Shown in pieces: positions 1-4,747 of a stretch of 6,363 bases of DNA. Source of the stretch: an uncultured Sutterella sp. (GTDB taxonomy: Bacteria > Pseudomonadota > Gammaproteobacteria > Burkholderiales > Burkholderiaceae_F); NCBI GenBank assembly GCA_900554375.1, contig USHK01000075.1, forward strand, positions 1 through 6,363. The letters are read 5' to 3'. The position numbers and the translations under genes are program-made. Under the pieces are notes generated by a model. It had not been told where the DNA came from and did not search any database. It saw only the letters and a program-made list of their open reading frames with translations. Position 1 is the stretch's first letter; the number at the start of each line of letters is the position of its first letter.

Positions 1-426
1 GTTAAGAGAAATAGTTTTTGTTCCGGGGAAATGTTTTCTAGTGACCGCGACTTTGGCCTTAGAACCGGCAGCCTCGATTTGCTTTGTCATCGCTCTGACG
101 CGGTTTGTGATTCCGGAGGAGTATTCAAGGATATTTTGGACGGTCTTATAGACGGAGTGGATTTTTTCGGCAGTGCCGTGGGCTTCTAAAACCGTTTGTC
201 CGACACTGTAAAAATCGCCGTCTTTTCCTATACAAGTCACCACTAAGCCGACTTCTTTGAAAAGTCTCGCACCCATTTCAATGCCGCTGACGAAGCCGTC
301 TGTTTTGGGAAAGCAGGAAATTTTACCGGGGACACCTGAAATACCGAGCGCCTCTGTGGTGCTGTCATTCCATGGAATGTCTTCCTTTAAGATATTTTCT
401 AAAAATGATGTGGGTACGTAAAACAT
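1..426 (-). CDS. modD: ModD-like protein (NadC/quinolinate phosphoribosyltransferase family), C-terminus outside window
   Basis: The visible 142 residues begin MFYVPTSFLENILKED and end TRKHFPGTKTISLN. They match the N-terminal half of ModD, a homologue of nicotinate-nucleotide pyrophosphorylase (NadC) that is found next to molybdate transport genes. The TRKHFPGTK stretch (about residues 129-137) corresponds to the substrate-binding TRKTTPG motif of NadC, and the stretch before it (TVQNILEYSSGITNRVRAM) matches the NadC helix around N-x-L...SGIAT. ModD is normally about 280 residues, so roughly half is missing at the left edge. The ATG lies 3 nt after the modB stop, with AAAGGA 8 nt upstream inside the last modB codons, so it should be translated as the last visible member of the mod operon. 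Its biochemical role is not settled; from the fold it should be a phosphoribosyl transferase-like enzyme. The HFPG variant of the motif favours ModD over a true NadC. Confidence 0.85.
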   Translation of the reverse strand, partial: MFYVPTSFLENILKEDIPWNDSTTEALGISGVPGKISCFPKTDGFVSGIEMGARLFKEVGLVVTCIGKDGDFYSVGQTVLEAHGTAEKIHSVYKTVQNILEYSSGITNRVRAMTKQIEAAGSKAKVAVTRKHFPGTKTISLN

Positions 427-429
427 AAA

Positions 430-1098
430 CTAAATCCTTTTGGGCTGCAGGAAATATAAGGCTGCATAAATAAGTCCTGCAAAAACTGCCAAAATTGTGC
501 ACAGAAATGCGGCGGAGTCGAAATCTCCTCTGGAGACACTGTTGAAAATTTCCAGAGAGAGCGTGTTAGTCCTCCCTGAAATGTTACCGCCGAGCATCAT
601 GGTGATTCCTACTTCTCCGGAAGCCCTTGCTAACCCAAGAAGCAGCGCCGCCAACAGTGTTTTTGAACAAAGAGGAATGGAGATGAATAAGAAAGTTTTG
701 AGTTTGTTGAGACCGCATACTCGTGCCGCTTCCTCCAATTCCTTCGCTTCCTGACTGTCAAAGGCGGCCTGCAGCGGTTTGACGACAAGAGGGAGGCCGG
801 CAATGAATGCAGCGAGAATAACGCCGGTTTGAGAAAACACCATCCTTAAGCCGAAGCTTTCTAGAAGACCGCCGATCCAGCCGTTCCTTCCCAAAACTAC
901 CAACAGCATGTAACCAAGCGCAATCGGCGGAAAAACCAACGGAAGTGTAATCACAAGTTCGACTGCTTTAGCAGCGATTCCTTTCCTGCCGGCAAGTCCA
1001 TAGGAAAGAGGTACAGCTAAAAACAAAAACAGCAGCAGTGAGACTGCGCATGTTTTTGCAGTAAGCAGCAGAGGAAAGAAAACGGTTTCAGGATCCAT
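430..1098 (-). CDS. modB: Molybdate ABC transporter permease ModB
   Basis: This 222-residue inner-membrane permease should form a homodimer that carries the oxyanion released by ModA across the membrane, driven by ModC. Hydrophobic segments lie near residues 7-35, 46-70, 86-108, 136-158 and 196-216, the usual number for ModB. The cytoplasmic coupling loop (EAA motif) is EEAARVCGLNKLKTFLFISIP at about 122-142. The next conserved block, LARASGEVGITMMLGGNISGRTNTL (156-180), matches the ModB signature around GE-G-T-M--GNI-G-T-T. Length is normal for the family (about 225). The ATG follows the modA stop codon by 3 nt, and I see no good Shine-Dalgarno site before it, so it probably depends on coupling to modA translation. 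A tungstate permease (TupB) or a sulfate permease (CysT/CysW) is possible but less likely, given the GNISGRT block and ModD downstream. Confidence 0.92.
   Translation of the reverse strand: MDPETVFFPLLLTAKTCAVSLLLFLFLAVPLSYGLAGRKGIAAKAVELVITLPLVFPPIALGYMLLVVLGRNGWIGGLLESFGLRMVFSQTGVILAAFIAGLPLVVKPLQAAFDSQEAKELEEAARVCGLNKLKTFLFISIPLCSKTLLAALLLGLARASGEVGITMMLGGNISGRTNTLSLEIFNSVSRGDFDSAAFLCTILAVFAGLIYAALYFLQPKRI
435..440 (-). promoter_or_regulatory. Ribosome binding site of modD
   Basis: AAAGGA on the minus strand lies 8 nt before the modD ATG and inside the last codons of modB. It supports the chosen start and translational coupling to modB. Confidence 0.6.
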
Positions 1099-1101
1099 GA
1101 A

Positions 1102-1827
1102 TTATTGAATGCCGTGTTTCATGAGGATTTTCTTTGCCTGCTCTGACTGAAGGAAAGTAAGGAATTGTTGAACATCCTTGTCGCCCTCTTGTCCTTTTAC
1201 TACAGCTGCAATCATATGAATAGGCGCATATCCTTTCGTCACTTCTTCGCTGCCGCCGATTTTATCTTTATTTGCTCGTGCAGCTGTGCGGTTCACGAAC
1301 CCTGCATCTACTTCGCCTTTAACGACATAAGCAGTAACTTGCGGCACGGAGGCGATTTTCATAACCTTGTCCTTTGGGACAGTATTTGGCCCTAAGTTAT
1401 CCAGATACTGCTGAGCAGCCCGTCCGTAAATGGCAGCTTTAGGATCGGGGAAGGCAAACTGTTTAACTTTATTTGTTCCAATGTCGGAAACGCCTTTGAG
1501 GTCGAGGCCTTTTCTCCAAATAAATACAAGCGGCGTGTTTCCTAACGAATGTATGTCAGTAAGCTGGACAGGCGTTTTGAGACTTTTGAGGGTACCTTCG
1601 TCGGAGATTACGACGTTGGCACCGTTTCCGTTTGCGATTTGGGCCATCATTTGGCCGATATTTCCGCCGAAGTTTTCGGTGACTTTATTGCCGGAAGTCG
1701 CTGAGAAAGCTTTTGCCAGTTCTTTAGCCATATTTGCGTAACCTGCGCCGGTCGTCAAAGAGACCTCTGCAAAGGCTTGGCTGCAGAAGCAAAGAGCAGC
1801 AACGAGAGCAACGGTACGGATTTTCAT
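1102..1827 (-). CDS. modA: Periplasmic molybdate-type oxyanion-binding protein (divergent ModA)
   Basis: This is the periplasmic binding protein of the ABC importer. Residues MKIRTVALVAALCFCSQAFA form a Sec signal peptide (basic n-region, hydrophobic core, AFA cleavage site before EVSLTTGAGY). There is no lipobox, so the mature protein should be free in the periplasm. Family marks are the N-terminal LTTGAGYANMAKELAKAF block, FGGNIGQMMAQI at about 53-64, AFPDPKAAIYGRAAQQYLDNLG at about 125-146 (the ModA A-DP--APYG-AA block) and VVKGEVDAGFVNRTAA near 168-183. A second in-frame ATG lies one codon upstream (1830-1828). AAGGAG is 6 nt from the ATG used here but only 3 nt from the upstream one, so I prefer this start; it overlaps the modC stop by 1 nt (TGATG). 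The serine-rich oxyanion motifs of E. coli ModA are replaced, so the true ligand (molybdate, tungstate or another oxyanion) is inferred from the operon. Confidence 0.88.
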   Translation of the reverse strand: MKIRTVALVAALCFCSQAFAEVSLTTGAGYANMAKELAKAFSATSGNKVTENFGGNIGQMMAQIANGNGANVVISDEGTLKSLKTPVQLTDIHSLGNTPLVFIWRKGLDLKGVSDIGTNKVKQFAFPDPKAAIYGRAAQQYLDNLGPNTVPKDKVMKIASVPQVTAYVVKGEVDAGFVNRTAARANKDKIGGSEEVTKGYAPIHMIAAVVKGQEGDKDVQQFLTFLQSEQAKKILMKHGIQ

Positions 1828-2513
1828 CATTCACTCCTTAAAAATTGAGATTGATATAAAACTTCATTGGTTTTTCCGAGAAGGATGTTTTTCCCCTCTG
1901 CGACCAGCAGAGCTTCTTCGGTAAGCCGCAGCGCTTCATTCGGTCTATGGGTGATGTAGAGAAATGAGAGACCGGCAAAAGCATGAATTCTTTCCAAATA
2001 ACCTTGGAGCGAATTGCTGAGTACAGGATCTAAACTCGAAAGCGGTTCGTCCAAAATCATGAAATTTTCAGCACAGAGCAGAGCTCGTCCGAGAGCGACT
2101 CTTTGTGACTCGCCGCCCGACAGTTTCGAAGGGCTGTTGTTCAGAAGCGTTTCGAGTTCCAGAAAGCGAACGACTTCCTCGAAAGAGAGTGCATTATTTC
2201 TATGAGCAAATTGGCGTCCGAACAACAGGTTCTTTCTGACGCTCATGAACGGAAACAGACGATGATTTTGGAATACGAAGCCGATGCCTCTTTTTTGAGG
2301 CGGAAGATCGACGCCGGCCTTTGCGTCAAAGAAAACTCGTTTTCCGAATTTGATATAGCCGGACTTCGGTTTTATCAGGCCGGCAAGCGCTTTGACTAAG
2401 GTGGACTTGCCGGCTCCGCTTCTTCCTAATATTGCAGTTCTTTCAGAGAGTAAGTCAGCGCTGAAATGAAAATTTTTATTTTCAATTCTGACTGTAAAAT
2501 CGAAAGAGATCAT
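1827..2513 (-). CDS. modC: Molybdate ABC transporter ATPase ModC, short form without TOBE domain
   Basis: This cytoplasmic ATPase should energise ModB. From the ATG at 2513 it has 228 residues; a TTG start at 2528 would add five. I prefer ATG because neither start has a strong ribosome site and MISFDFTV matches typical ModC beginnings. Counting from the TTG start, the motifs are Walker A GRSGAGKST (35-43), Q-loop FVFQNHRLFP (Gln87), signature LSGGESQ (136-142), Walker B FMILDEP (156-162), D-loop SSLD (164-167) and the switch histidine in YITHR (His194). All catalytic residues are intact. The protein ends shortly after the nucleotide-binding domain. E. coli-type ModC runs to about 350 residues and carries a TOBE/Mop molybdate-binding module, which is absent here; the stop is followed directly by modA, with no remnant of that module. 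It is the first gene of the operon, and its stop overlaps the modA start. Confidence 0.9.
   Translation of the reverse strand: MISFDFTVRIENKNFHFSADLLSERTAILGRSGAGKSTLVKALAGLIKPKSGYIKFGKRVFFDAKAGVDLPPQKRGIGFVFQNHRLFPFMSVRKNLLFGRQFAHRNNALSFEEVVRFLELETLLNNSPSKLSGGESQRVALGRALLCAENFMILDEPLSSLDPVLSNSLQGYLERIHAFAGLSFLYITHRPNEALRLTEEALLVAEGKNILLGKTNEVLYQSQFLRSE
1834..1839 (-). promoter_or_regulatory. Ribosome binding site of modA, decides between two adjacent ATGs
   Basis: AAGGAG on the minus strand lies inside the last codons of modC. Its distance is 3 nt to the first ATG of ATGATG and 6 nt to the second, which favours the second ATG as the modA start. Confidence 0.7.
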
Positions 2514-2518
2514 TGCTT

Positions 2519-2541
2519 CGTTATTCAACTAATGTATAGCG
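2519..2541. promoter_or_regulatory. Candidate operator: imperfect inverted repeat before modC (ModE-like)
   Basis: On the minus strand the site reads CGCTATA, 9 nt, AATAACG, with half-sites matching at five of seven positions when one is inverted. CG-TATA and ATAACG resemble half-sites reported for the molybdate repressor ModE, and the site sits just upstream of the modC ATG. There is no modE gene in the window, so the identity is inferred and weak. Confidence 0.3.
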
Positions 2542-2583
2542 ATAATAGCAAAACGCCTAACGAAAATGCTTTTTTGAAATATC

Positions 2584-2596
2584 ATCGTTAAACGAT
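2584..2596. promoter_or_regulatory. Perfect 13-bp dyad ATCGTT-A-AACGAT upstream of the mod operon
   Basis: Six-base arms flank a single central A, 71 bp before the modC ATG. The word TCGTTA in it recurs at 2518-2523 and, inverted, at 2558-2563. It may bind a dimeric regulator of the mod genes; the protein is unknown. The rest of the intergenic stretch (2514-2655) holds no gene, and I could not find a convincing -35/-10 pair. TATTAT at 2542-2547 (minus strand) is the best -10-like word. Confidence 0.35.
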
Positions 2597-2644
2597 CAAG
2601 AGCGCGGTATGGTCATTATCAGGATTATTGCTGCGGCTCTTGAA

Positions 2645-2663
2645 GAAAAGACTGGCTAGTCTT
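2645..2663 (-). terminator. Small rho-independent terminator overlapping the merR stop codon
   Basis: On the minus strand AAGACT, loop AGCC, AGTCTT is followed by TTCTT. The six-base stem is short. The TAG stop of the regulator gene runs from the stem end into the loop, so the hairpin can only form fully after the ribosome leaves. It would separate the regulator from the mod operon downstream. Confidence 0.45.
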
Positions 2664-3447
2664 CGATTAAGAGGATTTCGTATTTGGTAGTAAAAAATTC
2701 GCCGTTTCCTAAAAGCAAAACCGATGATTGATCAAAGAGATAAACGGTACCGGACAGAACATATTTTTCTTCCAGTTCGGAGACTTTTTTCTTAAACATA
2801 TCTTGGTGTTCATCCATATCGCCTCTAAAGAACCAGGAAGCGTAGCGTCCGGCGGGAAGTTTTATCAGTGAGCTATCTTTTCCTTTAAGCGAGAAGTCCA
2901 AGCTGCCCCAAAAGACAAGCTTGTGGTTCGGTTCTTGTTTAAAGTTTGCGATATAACCCCAGGGTACCGCGGTTGTTTCATCCTGACGAGACTCAAAGAG
3001 AAAGTCTGTGTACTCCCGCATTGTGTTAAAAGAGGTCGGAGTTGGGAGGGCTGAGAATTGAAAAGTTCTTGCTTTCTTATCTTCAAACGTAATCTCTCCC
3101 TCGGAGTGATGATAGGCTTCTTTGCTTAACTCCAAGATTCCGTCTGTGTAACGAAGAAATCTTTTAGATCTTTCAATTTCCTCACGGAAAGCTATCGACC
3201 TTTCTTCCAGTCGTCTTATGAATTTAGTTTCATTAGGCTGCGTTACGAATTCTTTTATTTCTTCGAGACTGAAGCCGATGTCCTTTAAGTGAGAGAGGAA
3301 TGCGAATTGAATTGCTTGTCGCGCTTCGTAATAACGGTATTTTTTACTGTCGATAAAGGCAGGCTTGAATACGCCAATACGATCATAAAAAATGAGCGTG
3401 TCTTTTGTGGTGTGACACAATTTTGCAAATTCTGCCGTCTTAAGCAT
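2656..3447 (-). CDS. MerR-family transcriptional regulator with GyrI-like effector-binding domain
   Basis: This 263-residue protein is built like BmrR. Residues 1-70 form the MerR winged helix-turn-helix (MLKTAEFAKLCHTTKDTLIFYDRIGVFKP, then KYRYYEARQAIQFAFLSHLKDIGFSLEEIKEF). Residues about 75-110 form the dimerising coiled coil, and about 118-263 form a GyrI-like domain that in relatives binds bulky, often cationic, ligands. The final block, SGTVYLFDQSSVLLLGNGEFFTTKYEILLIED, resembles the last strands of that fold. There is no cluster of conserved cysteines, so it is not a typical metal or redox sensor. It is transcribed away from the transporter gene at 3522, and a MerR-type promoter with a perfect palindrome lies between them, so it most likely activates that transporter on binding a ligand. 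I see no clear ribosome site before its ATG. The ligand cannot be told from sequence. Confidence 0.9.
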   Translation of the reverse strand: MLKTAEFAKLCHTTKDTLIFYDRIGVFKPAFIDSKKYRYYEARQAIQFAFLSHLKDIGFSLEEIKEFVTQPNETKFIRRLEERSIAFREEIERSKRFLRYTDGILELSKEAYHHSEGEITFEDKKARTFQFSALPTPTSFNTMREYTDFLFESRQDETTAVPWGYIANFKQEPNHKLVFWGSLDFSLKGKDSSLIKLPAGRYASWFFRGDMDEHQDMFKKKVSELEEKYVLSGTVYLFDQSSVLLLGNGEFFTTKYEILLIED

Positions 3448-3456
3448 TTTTGGGAT

Positions 3457-3487
3457 TTGACTATGGAGTTACTCCATACTTTACCAT
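3457..3487 (+). promoter_or_regulatory. MerR-type promoter with 19-bp spacer driving the MFS transporter gene
   Basis: The -35 is TTGACT (3457-3462) and the -10 is TACCAT (3482-3487), separated by 19 bp instead of the usual 17. A long spacer is the mark of promoters activated by MerR-family proteins, which untwist the DNA to align the two boxes. Transcription should begin near 3494, leaving a leader of about 28 nt before the transporter ATG. Confidence 0.8.
3462..3478. promoter_or_regulatory. MerR-family operator: perfect 17-bp palindrome in the promoter spacer
   Basis: TATGGAGT, a central T, then ACTCCATA is a perfect dyad lying between the -35 and -10. This is where MerR-family dimers bind. 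It also lies just upstream of the regulator's own start at 3447, so the protein may repress itself from the same site. Confidence 0.82.
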
Positions 3488-3521
3488 TCGCTCCTGCATC
3501 TTAAAACGACTGAAAAATGAT

Positions 3522-4667
3522 ATGTTTCATCCTCTGCTCTCAAAATTAACCTGCTGCGTTTTCTTTCTTTTGCCGGGAATGATATACGGCCTTCTTATGG
3601 CTCGTCTTCCCGCGGTGAAAACAGCAGCTGATTTGTCAGATTCGCTTATCGGTCTTTGTCTTTTTTGCACGGGTGCTTTTGGTTTAGTCGGACTGGCGGC
3701 CAGCCCGGCGCTTATCAGAAAAGTGGGCAGCCGTATGGTGTTATGCATTACTGCTGTTATCGCGGCTGCGGGCCTTTGCCTGATCGGTTTTAGCAGAGAA
3801 TTGGTCTTTATTTTGATCGGCTTTGGAGCGATGGGCATCGGTATCAGCATGCTTGATGTGGCTATGAACACTCAGGGCGTTCTCTATGAGTACTACTCCA
3901 AAAGTCAGAGCATGAATCTCTTTCATGCCTTCTATAGCCTAGGGGCGGTTTTAGCTTCTCTCATGGGTTCTATTTGTGCCACAGCGGGTCTGCCTGCCGG
4001 TCTTAATTTTCTGGGTGCTTCATTGCCGTTTGTGGTTATAAGTCTGCTGCTTAATAAGTATCTTTTGCCTGAAAAGCAGGTTACTCAGGAGAAAAGTGCA
4101 GCCAAACCTAGCCATAAAATTCCTTTCTTGGTTATGGTTTGTGCTGTAATGGCACTCCTAGCTTACGCTGCAGAAGGTTCGGTCGGAGAGTGGGGAGCAC
4201 TTTACCTGACTACTGTGAAGGAGGCCTCACTCGGGGTCGGTGCCCTTGTGTACGGAATTTTTTCCGGAGTGACGTTCGTCGCTCGCTTAGTCGGCGATCC
4301 GCTTAGAAAAGAATTCGGAGAAATCCCTGTGATTATTTTCGGATCCGTCATTTCTTTTATCGGCATGGTCGGAGTACTGAGCTTTAGCTCCGTTGCGCTG
4401 GTCTTAGTTTCCTATTCTGTTATGGGGCTAGGTCTTGCTCCGATTGTTCCGACGCTTTTCAGTATGGCAGGTAAAAACGGGAAAATACCCGCAGCTGCCG
4501 CCACGAGTACGGTTGCTTTTATGGCTTACGGCGGTTTGTTAGTTGTTCCGCCGTCTATCGGCTGGATGGCCCAGCACACGAATCTGCATGAAGCTCTGTT
4601 TATTGTTTTGGGCTTGATCGCATTGATGTTTAGTCTCGCTCTTCTTCTGAGGAAACTGCACAAATAA
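3522..4667 (+). CDS. Major facilitator superfamily transporter, YbjJ-like
   Basis: This integral inner-membrane transporter has 381 residues and about twelve hydrophobic segments in two halves, joined by a charged loop near 182-200 (LPEKQVTQEKSAAKPSHK). Family marks are DVAMNTQGVLYEYYSKSQSMNLFHAFYSLGA (112-142), which matches the DVAMN-QG-----------FHA-FS-G block of E. coli YbjJ-type proteins, AYAAEGSVGEWGALYL (214-229) with its EG---W--LYL motif, and ARLVGDPLRKEFG (254-266), the motif-A-like loop between helices of the second half. The ATG at 3522 is chosen because an in-frame TTG at 3450 lies upstream of the promoter and would add 24 non-hydrophobic residues. The Shine-Dalgarno is weak. It is divergent from the MerR regulator and probably induced by the same ligand that it moves. 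The substrate is unknown; drug or sugar efflux are both plausible. Confidence 0.88.
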   Translation: MFHPLLSKLTCCVFFLLPGMIYGLLMARLPAVKTAADLSDSLIGLCLFCTGAFGLVGLAASPALIRKVGSRMVLCITAVIAAAGLCLIGFSRELVFILIGFGAMGIGISMLDVAMNTQGVLYEYYSKSQSMNLFHAFYSLGAVLASLMGSICATAGLPAGLNFLGASLPFVVISLLLNKYLLPEKQVTQEKSAAKPSHKIPFLVMVCAVMALLAYAAEGSVGEWGALYLTTVKEASLGVGALVYGIFSGVTFVARLVGDPLRKEFGEIPVIIFGSVISFIGMVGVLSFSSVALVLVSYSVMGLGLAPIVPTLFSMAGKNGKIPAAAATSTVAFMAYGGLLVVPPSIGWMAQHTNLHEALFIVLGLIALMFSLALLLRKLHK

Positions 4668-4696
4668 TTAACGGAGCGGGTTTTCCGCTCCGTTAA
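4668..4696. terminator. Strong hairpin after the MFS gene, probably bidirectional
   Basis: TTAACGGAGCGG, loop GTTTT, CCGCTCCGTTAA is a perfect 12-bp stem starting directly after the transporter stop. On the plus strand it lacks a good U tract (CAAATCTTT follows). On the minus strand it is followed by TTATTTG. It lies between converging genes and may stop both transcripts. Confidence 0.7.
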
Positions 4697-4705
4697 CAAA
4701 TCTTT

Positions 4706-4734
4706 AGGGTCTCCACTCTGCGCGGAGGCCTTTT
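4706..4734 (+). terminator. Rho-independent terminator between converging genes
   Basis: GGTCTCC, 9-nt loop, GGAGGCC (one G-U pair) is followed by TTTTATC, the layout of an intrinsic terminator for plus-strand transcription. Adjacent A4706 and G4707 can extend the stem with the first Us. It lies 13 bp beyond the end of the minus-strand gene and follows the stronger stem at 4668, giving a tandem terminator for the transporter gene. Confidence 0.65.
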
Positions 4735-4747
4735 ATCAATTTGGTTG

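Noticed and set aside
2597..2642. Inverted repeat CAAGAGC/GCTCTTG with 32-nt loop
   Set aside because: Seven-base arms with a long loop and no inner pairing or U tract are weak, and it overlaps the better terminator at 2645-2663.
2529..2655. Possible molybdenum-cofactor riboswitch before the mod operon
   Set aside because: The 127-bp leader is short and AT-rich, and shows none of the stacked GC stems expected of that RNA. I could not draw a consistent fold.
3450..3521. N-terminal extension of the transporter from a TTG at 3450
   Set aside because: The TTG lies upstream of the -35 box, so it would not be in the transcript. The added 24 residues do not resemble the family, and the ATG at 3522 gives a normal N-terminus running into the first membrane helix.
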